Below, one piece after another: positions 21,601-34,953 of a stretch of 64,000 nt of DNA. A model generated the notes under the pieces. It was not told the origin of the DNA and ran no database searches. It worked only from the letters and a program-made list of their open reading frames with translations. Within the stretch, counting starts at the first letter, position 1; every line of letters begins with the position of its first letter. The DNA lies in the NCBI RefSeq assembly GCF_000247695.1, contig NW_004624865.1:3344691-3408690 (forward strand). The letters are read 5' to 3'. This DNA comes from Heterocephalus glaber. Taxonomy: Eukaryota; Chordata; Mammalia; Rodentia; Bathyergidae. A program made the translations under genes and the position numbers.

Positions 21601-23460
21601 GTGGTACCTCCAGGCTGGTGTGCTGGAGGGATGAAGAGGAGGACACTGAGGGGTGGGAGCAGGCGACTACACCCCTGGGCCCCAGGTCAGCCTTGCAGGG
21701 CCCCCACCTTGCTCCTGCTCCCAGCTATGCCCAGGCTGGACCATCTTCTGGTTGCTTATTATTTTCTGTGAATAGATCCAAATTTTGGAGGATAGGGGTT
21801 GTGTCTTATTCAACTCACTATTACCAGTATGGAATTAAGTGCATGCCCAAAATGTGACCTGAATGTTGAAATTAAATGTCTTGGACCAAAGGTTTTTGTT
21901 GTTGTTGTTGTTGTGTTTTTGTTTTGTTTTGTTTTGTTGTTTTTGAGGGTTTTATGTGAAGAACCAAAAACAAATATTTTCGATTTTGAAGTCCAGCGGA
22001 TATCACTTAGAGTTATTAACTCTGCCTTTCCAGACTGAAAGAAACCATAGACAGGACACAAAAAAGGGTTTGAGTGGATTACAATAGAACTTTACTTGTG
22101 GCAACTGAAACTAAAGCCTCATACAGTATTCATGTGTCACAAAATATTATTATTCCTCGGACTTTTTAAAATCCTTTCAAAATATAAAAAGAAATTCTTA
22201 GCTCATATACAAGTTTGTCAATCCCTACATTACCCAACAAACTTTGGATTCTACACTCCCATCAAAAGCTATTCTTATATTTCAGTCTGTGTTCAAGCCA
22301 AAAGACCACCCCGCAAAAAATGATAATTTAATAAAATAACAATCCTTAGGAAAGTTATGGAAACTGTAAATATCAGGATACAAAGATCAGGGAGAAAGAG
22401 ACATCAATTGAGGCAGAATTTTATTGGGTGATTAGATAATTTGTTGTAGCATTTTCTGGCTTGGAGGAAACAGATGCAGTATTTGTTTGTCTTTTGGTTT
22501 TTATTACTGCTGTTATTTGTGTGAGTTTTTTTTTTCAAGGACAACTTGTCAGAGCTAAGGAATTTCATTAATTTAATGTGTTTCTCTAGCAAATAACATA
22601 ACAATCCCATTATGCAGAGCTTTATAAAGTAAATTGTTGCTGTGTGTAACCCTTCAAATGGGTCTGTGGAGTAGACAGTGCTAATGTTAGTAGTGGTGCA
22701 GTTGACCAATGCACAAAGACTGGAGAAGCTTAACCAAGTACTTGTTAACACTCACAGCAGGCAAGCACTTGAAGTTTGGCTCGGTTCGGTGTCACTGTGC
22801 CTCTGCCATGACAGTGGCCTGGGAAATGGACCACGGAAGACATGGAGGGGAGCAGATTTTAAAGCAAGATAGTGAGACAGCCAGCTACAGAGCAAGGTAA
22901 AAAGTGTACCAGACATCAGCTCGGCCAACACAGGGGTCTACAGGCATCAGCCTCTGTGGTTACTGAGGGGACCCTGTCCTTTGGAAGGGTCAGTGATGGT
23001 CCTACTCCAAAGGTTTTAGGACATGACCAACAGCACACTTTGGAAAATATCAGACGTAGATTATACAGTTGGACAAAGTTCCTAGAAGTCTTCAAGTCCA
23101 TTCTTAGTCCAAGGATCTTAGTAGGCCAAAAAAGAAGTAAGATCTATAATGATCAACATCTCAGAGAGGAAATCTTCTTCCAAATTCTCCAGGGTGGAGC
23201 TGTGTGTAGGGGAGATGGAGTCTATCAATGTAGAAAACATTCAGGGAGCGGGGCAGGCATAAGGTTGTGATTGCTCCTCCCCATAAGCTTTAGGCCCTAT
23301 GATGAGGGAGCCCAAGGCCTGCGACTGTTCTGACTCCCACTGGCTTGGAGGGGAGTTATTCCTTACTCCTCCCTGTTTGACCCTGTGACTCTTAACTGTC
23401 ATAGACTCATATTATGTCACATTAGTTAAATATTTACTGTGCCTGCTCTCCCAAGTCCCT
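21601..23460. other. Single-copy non-coding DNA
   Basis: No gene. It contains a TTG/TTTTG-rich low-complexity tract at 21894-21943. Several short open frames lack domains. Confidence 0.5.
21894..21943. repeat. (TTG)n/(TTTTG)n low-complexity tract
   Basis: GTT units pass into GTTTT units on the plus strand. Confidence 0.9.
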
Positions 23461-23662
23461 GCAGAGTAAGCAAGGGAGCCCACCGTTAGAATTCCTGTCA
23501 TGCCATTCCAGGGCTGGAAGCCTCTGGCAGTGAAGGCTCTGTATTTTCAGCACAGGGGGCTGGATTCAAGGGTGAGAAATAAATCTTTATGTTTATGAGA
23601 CACGTCCCTGAGGTAAGCAGGTGGGTGATCTTATTTGGAAAAATAGTCTTAACTAATACAGT
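23460..23662 (+). mobile_element. MLT1-like LTR fragment
   Basis: 'ggtgagaaataaatctttat' and a 'cttaactaatacag' end resemble the 3' end of a plus-strand MLT/MST-type LTR. L1 sequence begins immediately after. Confidence 0.45.
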
Positions 23663-23663
23663 C

Positions 23664-24415
23664 AACACATTAAAAAATGTTCAGCATCTCTAGTCATTAG
23701 AGAAATGCAAATTAAAACAACACTGAGATTCATCATACTCCAGAAAGAATGGCTATCATCAAGAAATCAAATGATAACAAATGCTGGCATAACTGTGGGG
23801 AAAAAAGAATATTCTACATTGTTGATAGGAATGTAAACTAGTACAAAGATCATAGAAATCAGTATGCAGATTCCTCAAAAAACTAAAATTAGAAATTGAT
23901 TAGACCCAGCCAGCTATTCCCCTTCTAGTTATCTTCCTGAAGGAGCTAAAGATGTGCATATCCATGTTTATAGAAGCATGATTTATAGTAGCTAAATCTT
24001 GGAAGCAGCTTATATGTCCATCAACAGATGAATGGATAAAGAAAATGTATTTACACACAATGGAGTCCTACCCCATTATGTGGATAAACTTGAGTCACTT
24101 AGGAAAATGGATGCACCTGAGACTATAATATTAAGTGAAATAAATCAGATACGTAAGTTTAAATATCACATAGTTTCTCTTATATGAGAAGCCCAAAATA
24201 TAAATAAAGAGCAAAATAAAATAATAGGAAATAGGGAGGTAGATCTTTTGCAAAAGGAATGGGAATCAAGACATGGAGGGAGAAGGGATAGCAAGGAGGG
24301 AAAGGGGATGAAAACAGAATTAAGATGTGTTATATACATGCACCAACTCTCCATGAGGAATGTAACCATTATTACAGCAGACATATACTGATAAAAATAA
24401 ACACTGAAAAAAAGA
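23664..24415 (+). mobile_element. L1 ORF2 3' end plus 3'-UTR
   Basis: 'agtcattagagaaatgcaaa', 'atggctatcatcaagaaatc', 'acattgttgataggaatgta', 'catcaacagatgaatggata' and 'taagtgaaataaatcagata' follow the L1 ORF2 end, then a purine-rich 3'-UTR and 'actgataaaaataaacac'. Frames are interrupted, so it is a 5'-truncated dead copy. Confidence 0.9.
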
Positions 24416-24449
24416 TGCTTGATTATCTGGATGACTCCTAAATCAAATG

Positions 24450-24745
24450 ACTTTTGTCCTTCTAGGAGAAAGAATGAAGGACATTTGAGACCAACACGAG
24501 AGCACAGAGAAGGAGATGAGGTGCCACAGAAGTAAACATGGCAGTGAGGTAGTTGTGGGACAAGTCAAGCAGTGCTGGCAGCCAGCAGAAGCCAGAAGAG
24601 CCACAGAGTGGATAGGAAGAAGAGCACCCTTGTGGACTTCTGGCATTTAGACCTTGGCCTCCAGAACTTGGAAAGATATGTCACTTGTTTGAGTCACCCA
24701 GTTGGCGCTAAGTTGTCTCAGTAACCACTGGAATCTAGCACATTC
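24450..24745 (+). mobile_element. MLT1-type LTR
   Basis: 'gtggacttctggcatttag', 'ttggcctccagaacttgg' and 'gtttgagtcacccagttggc' are the hallmark right end of a mammalian MLT1 LTR, here lacking an intact AATAAA. Confidence 0.7.
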
Positions 24746-25266
24746 TTGAAGTCACTATGAATAGCAAATAAGTGACTATGCAAAAGAGGCACATAGTAGA
24801 TGCTAAATAAAATTTAGCTGTGGTTAACATCATCCCAGTTTGAATAATTACAAAGTGCAATGTTCCCATAGATGCTAGTACTCAAGTTTCTACAAATGAG
24901 TTAAGGAAAATGTCACACTAAAATTGGTTATAAACTCAGGTTAAAAGGATTCTCAAATGTGTGTTTTCAGCTCAATATCTCACTGAAAGCAACCAGCCCA
25001 AATGAACCCAACTGAGAGAACATTGAGGTCCAAAGAACCAGAGAGGAAGGGGCTTTTAGACACCAAGGACACTGGGTGGAGACCCCCAAAATAATTGTGA
25101 CATATTATTGGGTTTCAGCTGCCTCTATAGTGGAAGATCTCTAGACTTCTCTGCAGAAAAGGGTGTCAAAAAAAGTCTTAGACTCGGTTTGATCTTGTCC
25201 TTTCACACGAACTTGCAAAGGAAACTTCAGTGCTCTTGAAAGGAAGACAAAATATCCAGACATCAT
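24746..25266. other. Unassigned DNA with a possible MIR end
   Basis: 'aggcacatagtagatgctaa' near 24785 resembles the tail of a MIR or L2 element. Otherwise nothing is recognised. Confidence 0.4.
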
Positions 25267-25267
25267 T

Positions 25268-25448
25268 GCTCAGGTGTGGTGTCACACGCCTGTAATCCCA
25301 GCACTGTGGGAGGCTGAGGCAGGAGGATGGCAAGTTCAAACTCAGCCCGGGCTACTTAGTAACTTCGTGAATCCCTGTCTCAAAATCAAAAATACAAAGA
25401 GTTTGGGATATAGTTCAGTGCAAAGGCCCTGCATTCAATCCCTGGTAT
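25268..25448 (+). mobile_element. B1-dID dimeric SINE
   Basis: 'gctcaggtgtggtgtcacac', 'cctgtaatcccagcactgtg', 'ggctgaggcaggaggatgg', then 'agtttgggatatagttcag' and 'attcaatccctggta' with an A-tail. Confidence 0.92.
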
Positions 25449-28400
25449 AAAAAAAATCTGGATATTGTTGATTCTTTAGCAATGAAGTTAGCAGATACAA
25501 AACAAGCAGAAAAACATGCCCCTAAATCATGAACTAGAGAAAGATAACCTACAGCTGTGGTGGACATCTTTCGGCAGGAATCATTAGCAGCTACGTCCAG
25601 TGCTGGAGAGCCCATTGCCCAGAGAGAGGTCAGAATAAGCTCTTTAAAAATGGCAACCAGGTTAAGCATGGGTTGTGGACTTCCTGCTATCGTCCAGTGA
25701 AACTGGGCCGTCCTTTCTGTGCCTTTAGGGCAGAACACGCCAGGATTCTGCTCACCTCTTTCTCCCATCAGCTGTACCCCAGCTCATTCCAGTTTAGGGT
25801 TCTTCCTCAAACACACTCAATTCCTTCACACTCGGTTTGCCTTCGCTTCTCTTTCTGCTTTGAGAGCTCATCCCAGGTGTGTGCAGAGTTTACTTCCTTT
25901 TCGACCTCTGAGAGTGACCTTTCTCAGTTATCCCAAGGTTGCCATGCCACCTGGGCCTTCTTGTCACTCTACTCCGTGTCCTTTTCTTTGGGGCACCGTG
26001 CCCTGGTTCGCAGTTGGATACTCTCCTTGGATCATGTGCCAAGTCCTGTTCCACCCAGCACACTGGTGCCTGGAATAGTACCAGGTGCTTGCTGTTCATT
26101 CATCAAACAGGCTTGAACAAAGCAAGGATGGCCTGGACCCGGATGCTGGGCCGTAGATCAAAAACACGGTCACACAAGGCCACTTCTGAACAGGACGGTG
26201 ATTTGTCCCAAAGATCTAAAGTGCCGGGAAGCAGATGGGAGAGCGAGTGATTGGTGGGATTCAGCCTGGACTGAACCTAAATTCAGAGACTGGATAGAAA
26301 ACCACATGTGGCTGGAACCCTGGGACAGACGGGGACTATGAATTTTTTCATAAAAATGTTTTATGGAAATCTTCCTACGTGTTTGTGCTGGAGTGTACCT
26401 GGCAGGCATCCAAATAAATCTCCACTTTCCATTTTGAATAGCACAGAGTTCATGCAGATCTATTCCTGGCCAATTCTGACCGTTTCCAAAGAGAAGCTAT
26501 GCAGATATTGTCATAAAAATAGAAAGGATGTCGGCCCCCAAGGGTCACCTTTATCCTTTTGCTTTAAAACACTTTTATGTCCCAATAATTTCCATGCGCT
26601 TGGTGCATACACTATGCACGTTCTGAATTCCCAGCAAGATTTATTATGTCTCTTCACTAGGCAGTGAGTCATAAATAGTGTACTTCTATGGACACATCAA
26701 CAGGCAGAGAGAAAAAAGGGTGAATCATGGTTGCAATGGCTGGAGAGGGAGAAAGAGGGAGAGAGAGACAGAAATAGAGTGGCCGGCTGGCTGGTTTAAA
26801 TTCTGATTCTCTGCTGGAGTAGCCACTGGCAATGTAGAGGAGAACTTTACCCTACTTTATTCCAACATCGCATTTAAAGCAGGAATTTTAAGCTACATGG
26901 CTGTGGTTTTTCAGCCAAGCTTCCTTCCTTTTGGTGGTTCAGATTATTTTACTGTTAGAGCTAGAAAGGAACCCACTTCAGCCTTAGTTTCCTAGCCTGA
27001 ATAAGGAAGTGGTTGAACTAGATAAGTCTTAAGAAACCAAAATCTCAAAAGTCTGTGATTCTGAATGCACACACAGAGAAAGTAACTCTGAAAAGTTCTG
27101 CTTGGAGACCCTTGAGCATGGTGTATATTGAATAATCATTTGTTGATTTGATGTTGTTTGATCTTATTTAATCTAGCATCATCTGCTTTGCATTTTCAAA
27201 AGGATGTGGATTGTTCAGGCTTCTTATCCTTACTAATTAATTCAATTCCTTCTTTTCATTTACAAAATATTTTTTGTGCATACAGGAGGGAAGAGAGGAG
27301 TTTTCTAGGGGCAGCTAAAAGGCATGCTTCGCAGAAGAGGATATTTCGGTATGGAGGCACAAGTAGAAGTTTTCCAAACAACAATAGGATGAGGAAATCC
27401 ATGCAGGGACAGGAAACAATGTGTCCAATGGAGTGTTGGACGACTGAAGAGATGACCATGAAATTCGAGCTCAAATAAAGTGGACTTGTGTTGTTTTCAA
27501 CTGTGCGCCATCTCCTTCCAGGACATCGCTTAGGTTCCTTTAGGAGCTTCCTTTATGCGTCTCTTTATCCTCTCAGTGCCCTGGCTCTGGGGAGAGAGGG
27601 GCTTCCTGAGCTCAGCCCATAGAGCGATCCTAAGCAGAGCCAGGAGATAGAGAGCCCCAATGAGATGGACTTATGGTTTTGGCAGCAATTCTCCAAGGGA
27701 GAACCACTGGCCTCTGGACCACACCACTTCCTGTTGGGCAGTGTTCAGTCACTTACATCCTTGGCTTCTGATACCTAAAGTGACCCCAGTGTGATAGGCA
27801 AAGCCCCCAAGGAAATGGTGTTACCCCAGAGGACAATAGTGACTACTTTGGGGTGCTGTAAATCTACTTTTGTTCTGTTTGATTTAGGTGTGGTTTGGGT
27901 TTGGCGACTTGAAATTGAGTTTCTGTTTAATCATCATCAAATCTACCCTCCCAGGCTCCAACTCTTTGTCCAATTACCTATACTAGTAGATTGCACAAGG
28001 ATACAAAATTTCACATGCAGAGTCAATGTGAAATGGTTTTGACTTGTGAGCAAAATATCTCAGCTCCTTCAAAGAGGTAGGAGAGAATTGGTGAGGGTTG
28101 TCTTTGCTTGCTTTCTTTATTACCTGACTCGTGAGTGTTTGAGTGTTGATTTTTCACTGCTGCTTTGAGGAGGAAGTGGATGCGTGAGAAACAGGCACCA
28201 TCCATGGTGAAATGGGCAAGCAGGATCTAAGGATTGTCATCTGTCACTTCCCTGTCTCAGACCCTTAGGGCTTGAAGCGATGTGTGTGGAAGGAAAAGTA
28301 GAAAGATCAAATGCCACCCACCTTGAGAAAAAGTGCATTCTGCTATAGAATCAGCATTAAAAGATAGACACCAGGCAGGACGATGTTTAAAATATTCACC

Positions 28401-30095
28401 AAATGATATAGCAAGGCCATGGAAATGTGTAATAAGAATGGATACTGGGGGGAGAAGGAGCAGACCACTATTTTCCACACTGTATTGTTGATATTCTTGC
28501 CAAGCCTTCATGGTATCTTAATAGAACTCTGCTTTCTAACATTAATCTCCAATAGGAATTTTTTTTTCTTAAGCAACCAAATCATTTATATTAGTCGAGT
28601 ACCAAAGCCTAGGTCCCAAGCCAGAGAGACTGTAAATATGATTTTATCATTTTTCACTGATTTTGCATGTGAACTTTTGTGTCCCTGTGTAATCTACTGG
28701 TCTAGATAATTTGATAAACGGACGGGAGGCAGAGGAGAGCATGATTGGCGATGATTAAATACACACATACGGCTTTTCTCTCATTTCAGCTTCTCTTATC
28801 TCTTATTCCTTCTTCCTCATAAAGAAACACACAAAGACTCTACTTGGGAAACACTACACCCTGTAATCTTTTGTTTCCTCACATTTAAAAATTTGTCTTC
28901 CTACTTTCTCAGAGAAGAAAAAAATAACTATCTTTCCAATTTCCTCCAGTTGGTTGCTTGCCCCTAAAATAATCCATTCACACAAAAGCACACATGAACA
29001 ATATATAATTTACTGAGATTACAGGAGCCGACAAGGGATTTGTGTTGCCCCAGCAGACAGCAAACTGAACTCTTCCTTATGCATCTTTCTGTGCTGTAAC
29101 GTCTCCAAGGTAGCAGCAGATGCTGAGTCTCCTTCCTTATGCCCTCTTCTGGCCTCTGCCACTCTCTCTATTTGGCCTTCGGTCTTCCTTTGTCTGTCCA
29201 GGTCCTCTCCAGTGTGTGGTCAGACCATTCAACTTGTTCAGTCTTTGTCCCAAGCCTTGCCTAAAACGTTACTACATTACCTGGCACGACAAACTTCCCT
29301 CAGCTCACTGGGACCCTGCCTATTTAGAAATAAGAGTTCACAAGTGACAAAATGTTTTCTTCGCTTATGCTGGACATTTTAAAAAGTGTTTTATTAGTCC
29401 TGATATTCTACCATGACATCTCACTCAGCAGAGACTTGAAATTGGAATTATAAATATGGCACTTTGTGATAGAGAAGTGGGAGGTGGAAATGTTATTGCC
29501 CTTGACCTTGATATTTGGTGTCATGTTTGGGACACAAGATCACCTTTGATGGCCTCATTTTCCTTTCTGGAGCCAGGCGCTGCAGGCATTTGCTCTGGGC
29601 TTTTAAGCCAAACTCTACTGATTGAGCCTTCTACCACACTCACTGCCCCTTGGGCCATGCAAGAAAAGAAGGAATTCTTGTTAAAGGCAAGAGTGCAGGG
29701 TGGTTTCCTGTTTCCCCCCACAGGCAAAGGCTTTGGAGAATAGGCGACATATGTCTACTTTCCTGGCAATAAATTTCAGGTTCTAGAATAAACAAAAATA
29801 TTTGGGTTAAAGGAGAATATCTGGCTCCCTGCTTTCCTTCCTCCATAGATCATCTGGCCTCATTACTTGGCAAATAGCTTCGTTCATTTATCCACTTCCT
29901 CCACTCATTTGAAAATACTTTCTTAATACCTGCTATTCTTGTATTATCTAGGTCTCAGCAATGCCACGGTGAGTACTGCCCTGCTTCAGCCTCCGGGATT
30001 GCTCAGTCTGGCCATGTATAAGAGCAGATGAACCAGTATCATTTGCAGAAAGTAGAAATAATCATGACTGAATAACGGTGCTGATGAGTATGATG
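25449..30095. other. Long single-copy block
   Basis: About 4.6 kb with no clear interspersed repeat and no identified exon. Open frames up to 147 residues (for example 25673-26116) overlap in several frames and show no domain. A GA-rich low-complexity patch lies near 26745-26775. Such blocks are where an undetected short exon or enhancer could lie. Confidence 0.45.
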
Positions 30096-30099
30096 ATGG

Positions 30100-30305
30100 C
30101 TGACAGTGCTTGCAGTGTGCTAGAAACCCTGCTGAACAACTGACTCCCTTATTCACCTCTCCCAGCAGCCCCACGAGAGACAGAGTATTCACGTTCCCAT
30201 TGTGTTGGTGAGGTCCTGTGACTGAAATTAAAGGAAGTTAAGTAATTTGTTGCACGTCATAGTGAGCACGAAATAAAGCCAGGCTTGAGTCCAGGTCTAT
30301 TGGAG
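30100..30305 (-). mobile_element. MIR SINE
   Basis: The inverted MIR core is visible: 'cttattcacctctcccagca', 'attcacgttcccattgtgtt', 'aaggaagttaagtaatttg', 'gccaggcttgagtccagg'. Confidence 0.75.
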
Positions 30306-32892
30306 ACTGTAGCACCTACTGGGAATGCTGCAGAATCACACACAGTCATGCACAGTCAAGAAAGCCAAGGTGGCATCGGAGTGGAGCAGGGGTCCCTTTT
30401 CCCTGCCTAGGGGTCCTCAAGGAAGACGTGGGTGGTGATTTGCTAGGCACAAAGTCAGAGCACTCTGGGGCCGAGTCTTCATAACCATGGGAAAGAAGAC
30501 TGCATCCAAAGGCTATGCTGCAGAAATAGGCAAAAGCTTTCATTCTGGCAAAGAGAAGTAGATGTGGGAAGATCTTGGGGTGTTGGGGAGCTTTGGTAAG
30601 ACTCGTTAGGAACACTGGGTGGAAAACAGCTAGGATGTGGGCACTAGAAGGCTGCAGATTAACGTCCACAGTGGCACTTGCCTTTCTCTACCCATAAAAG
30701 TGTGCTTCACAACATTCCCCATCCCGGGGCTGTCACCCACAGAGAGCTGTGCCATGTGTGCTGACCCTCTTGTCCTTTCTCCTATTCTCTGTTCACGTGC
30801 GTCACCGAGCCCTGACATTTCTAGCCTCCAAATACATGGCCAGTGCACTGGTTTCCCTGAGCTCCACGGGGGTGCCCTGAGGAGACCCATTCTCCTGTCA
30901 CATCAGAAGTCACACTTCCTAAAAAGCCATTGCATCAGTCTTCCAATGAAGAGCATCACACCCAGAAGCACTCAAATGACACCAGGTCCTGCGTGGCCAC
31001 AGAATTCTACAGCTTCCTCCAGAACATGCCTGTTCTCTCCACTCTTGGCCAGATGGACCCCACCTGCTGCACTTGGGTATTCCCAATCCTTCCCTCCTCA
31101 CACCATTCCCTGTTCCAGGGCCTCTGCCAGGCTCTCCCTCTGGCCAAGCCCTCTTCAGCATTCTGGGATTCCTCTTCTTACAGCTGCCTGCTCTCTTCCC
31201 TGGCCTCTGATCTCCCTCCTAGCCTGGCTCTCCTTCCTGACACTTACGGAGTGTTCACTCACACCTTCACTGGAGCCACTGTGGATGCAATCACTCATGC
31301 ACTCTCTCCAATGTCATCAGGACAGACACCTTCGCTTAGGTTCCTCCTGTGTCTCCCATGCTTTGGGGCCCCCTGCTCCATGGAAGTGTGCAAAAGCTAT
31401 TAACAAATGCACAATGTTTGACTAAACAAAGGAATGTATGAATAAATGCTGGGAGCCTGTCTGAAACACATATCTTGGACCTGAGGTAGGGTGGAAAAAA
31501 ATAAAGGTAGGTGCTGCACAAAGGAGACAAAAAAAAAAAAATCATGATTTTAAAATTGCACTTTTGTAGAATGACTGCAGCTTCGGGACACAAAATTCCC
31601 CAAGGTTGCATCTTGTCCCTTCCGGGAAGCTCCCCCCAAATGCCCAACAATGTGAAAGACACACTTGGCCTGGAAATTTGGTCCATACATTTCCACCTGT
31701 AAAGGGAGCCTGCTCTGCTCCTCCTCAGGCTCCACCCCCAGAGAAGTAGCTTTCTGAAGAGCAGCAGCTCTAACTTCCAGCACAGCAGATGGCTTGCATT
31801 CCAACCTGGCCACTAAGGGGGTCACCCAACAGACAGGAGGAATGCACAGCCTCCATCACCCATCTGGAGGGCACCCCAAGACCACACAAAACCCCAGACC
31901 TGGCCCCTCCTGGCTGCCTGCACTCTGTGCTCTCCAAGTGTGGCTTCCTTCATTCTGCTAATAAACCTGTTTATGCCACATCCTGCAGTCCTTTCTTGTG
32001 CCTTAAGCCAGTGAACTACAATGCATTCCATTAGGTTCCTGTCTCCTCTTGGGAGGCTTCCTTGGACCCTGTCCAGTGACAAAACACTAAAACCATCCCA
32101 TTATCTGCCAGCTGGGGGCCCATGAGTGCCGGGGACCAGAGTCCCTTGGTGGTCTCTGCATGGCTCTCACGTTGCATGGACAGAAAACGAACACTGCAAT
32201 TCTTTTCTCAGTGGCTTCCCCAGAAACTTAATTGCAAAGGCAGACACTCCATGTCTGATAATGACACGGGGCCCATGAGCACAGGGCCCACAACTTTGGT
32301 CATTAATCGCCTCAGCATCAGCACCAGTCCTGTCCTCTCCATCCACAGAGAAGCAACTGCTGCAGGAGGTGCTGGCCCAGCCAAGGAAATGTGTTCAGTG
32401 AGGTGTTCACCGATAGATGCCTGGCTACTTAGTGAAGAGCCCTCTAGGGCATTTCCAGTGCTGCTGCTGGGGTATCTGTGGAGAGACTCGCTCCTGAGAG
32501 ACGAATCAGCTGCCTCCCCACATGCTATTCCCAAGGGTTTTGCTATAGGCAGCTGTTGGGGCTACCGACCGCCAACTCATGCAAGCCTTGCTCTTTCCCA
32601 GAGACAGAACATCCCCTGTCACACGCAGCCAGCTGTGGGCCTGCAGTCTGTGCCCGCTGCCTGATCACAGCAGCTGAACAAAGCCTCCTGTGTCACAGGC
32701 GGGTCTGGAATGTGGGAGCTGCTCCTTTCTGCATCCCTATCTGCTCTGCAGTGACCACCTCCTTATTCCAAAAATACAGAGAACCAGAACAAGGACCGAC
32801 CTTGCCTATGTCAGGATGGAAGTGAGCTACATGACTCCATCCTTGCACTGGGCTTTGAGGTAAGAACCTCAGGCACAGGAGGTATCATCCAG
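30306..32892. other. Single-copy C/T-richer DNA
   Basis: No gene identified. The 262-residue plus-strand frame at 30637-31425 is rich in Ser, Leu and Pro with no domain and overlaps a 157-residue frame on the same strand, so it is not credited. The segment near 31380-31450 ending 'gaatgtatgaataaatg' weakly resembles an L2 tail. Confidence 0.45.
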
Positions 32893-33045
32893 AGGCCGGG
32901 AGGCTGAGGCAGGAGGGTTCCAAGTTTGAGCCCAGCCTGGGCAACTCAGTGACTTAGCAAGACTCTTTCAAAATAAAAAATAAGGATAAAAAGGGCTTTG
33001 GTTGTGGCTCAGTCCAAAGGGCATTGGTTCAAGCCCCAGCACCAG
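32893..33045 (+). mobile_element. B1-dID SINE, 5' truncated
   Basis: It starts within the B1 half at 'ggccgggaggctgaggcagg', continues 'gagcccagcctgggcaac', then has the ID half 'gctttggttgtggctcagtc' and 'ttcaagccccagcacc'. Confidence 0.9.
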
Positions 33046-33071
33046 AAAAGCAAAGCAAAGCAAAGCAAAGC
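33046..33071. repeat. (GCAAA)n tail repeat
   Basis: Five GCAAA units form the 3' tail of the preceding SINE, a typical place for a microsatellite to arise. Confidence 0.92.
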
Positions 33072-34333
33072 TGTACTCTCAATGGCCTCTATTGGGAGGA
33101 CTAATGTTTGGTCTACAGCTCACCGCTAACAGAATTGTGGGCAGGAGGACCTCACTATGATTCTTCTCATTTGTTATATCCAACACAATCAGGAAAATCA
33201 CGAGCCAAGGAGATGCATTTTAGACTAAGTGCTATGGGAGAAAAAGAAATGTTGGGCATTTGTTCATCTTTCCAAGCCTTAATTTTCAAAACTGCAGTCT
33301 CAGTGTCACAACAAGAGAAGAGAAATATGAATGGCAGCCACACAGGAAACATGGGAGCAAATGTCAACAGCTGTCAGCCCTCACAGCCCTTGGGCTCCCA
33401 GAATTCCCCATGTAGCCCTGGGGGACCCAGCCCTCGCGGATTCCTTGCTGTTTGTTCGTGGACTCTGCTGTCCCTCCAAATAGAAGCTGTGCTCTTTCCA
33501 AACAAATGTCCGCTGCAGGAGTCTTTCTTTGTGCACACTGCTGCCATCCTCCTGCAAGCCCAGCCTCCGTACCTCTCACATCTGCTTTCCTTGGGTTCAG
33601 TTCAGGTTTTCTCCTGCTACTTTCCATCCCATCCTCCACCTATGTAACAGTTGTGTCAGTCACTGACTCTTGGAGCCATGTTGTCATCAGATGGGTGTCC
33701 AAGAAGGTCCCCCCGAGGAGGAGATGGCGGGCTGCAACATACCTCCACCCATGGGGTAGGCTCTGGGATGGTCATGGAAAGAAACGGCAAGGCTCTTCCA
33801 TGAGAAGTGTTGTCAGATTTACCAGGCAGAGAAACACTTTCAGAAGGGAGTGCGGATCCTCACAGACTGAGACACATGATGGACTGCGGCTAGGATCCGT
33901 TTATGTCCTCAGTTGCCAGGGGTCCTTGAAATGGATGATCTAGAACATGGGCTCCCAGTGTCTTCGGGTTCCCCTTGGCTGGGGCAGGACACCTTATTAA
34001 TAGTGTTCTTTCCTTGAGGGTAGAAGTCTGAGAAATTTGTGAGCCTATTTCTTTCTCCCCAAATTTCCTATAAGAGGGAGAAAAGAAGCATTGTAATCTT
34101 GGGTAACTCTGACTGTGTCCTGAACTGCAGTTTTCTTAAAAGCACAATTTTTTAAATTACAACTTCCTTTGTCTCCTTTCCACCTATCCTTTCTCCTGTC
34201 TTATCTCAGCATGACTCAGGATGAGACGATCAGAAGGCCTACCTCTACGTCAGTTCACATGGGATGAATCTCTGAATTCCCATTTTCTTCTTCTGGGAAA
34301 TAGGGTAACAGTGTTTACATTGATGAGTTGTTT
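33072..34333. other. Single-copy non-coding DNA
   Basis: No repeat recognised. Overlapping frames of 179 and 163 residues on the plus strand have no domain and are not credited. Confidence 0.5.
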
Positions 34334-34700
34334 TGGTTACCTTCCCAGTCACTAGGACAAAATATCCAACACCCATAATTTAAGAGGGGAAGGTTTATTT
34401 TGGCTCACATTTTCTAGAGGTTCAGTCCATGTCTGGGTGGCTTCAAGGCAGGAAGGCATGATGGAAGGGCCTGCCAGAGAAAAGCTGCTCAGCTCATGGT
34501 GGCCAGAAAGGAGAAAGGGAAGAGAGGACCCAGGGAGGGAAAGAAATCCTTCCAGTCACACCGAAGTGGCTGCTTCTTCTGACCAAGGCTTGACTTTCCC
34601 ATCGCACTTTAGCTACAGGTGCCCCCATGGTCCAATCCTCTTCTGCCTATGAGTGCATGAAGTTCTTGGGGGAGTTCTAGATATAAACTAAAACACGGCT
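34334..34700 (-). mobile_element. MaLR-type solo LTR (copy 7)
   Basis: 'cactaggacaaaatatccaa', 'aaggtttattttggctcaca', 'ggcatgatggaagggcctgc', 'cttccagtcacaccgaagtg' and 'gttctagatataaac' follow the family on the minus strand. Confidence 0.82.
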
Positions 34701-34953
34701 ACCTTGAAGTTTAAATAGGACACACTGTATAAAGACCCCAACACATAGAAGTTTTGGTTTTATGATGCTTTTTCTTTTTAGGCAACTTTATTATTTTACT
34801 ATTTAGGGCAATTTTTGCCCTTACCTCTTTTCCTGAACTACTATATTAGAGGCTCTATGAGCATGGAAAAGATGCATTATATAACTTTGTAACTCTGTAC
34901 TAGTTTACTGCAAAAAAGATGCTGAAAATCTTGCAACTGAGCATGATGATACA

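Noticed and set aside
30637..31425. 262-residue open frame
   Set aside because: Ser/Leu/Pro-rich with no domain, overlapped by another long frame on the same strand in C/T-rich DNA, and no splice or conservation evidence.
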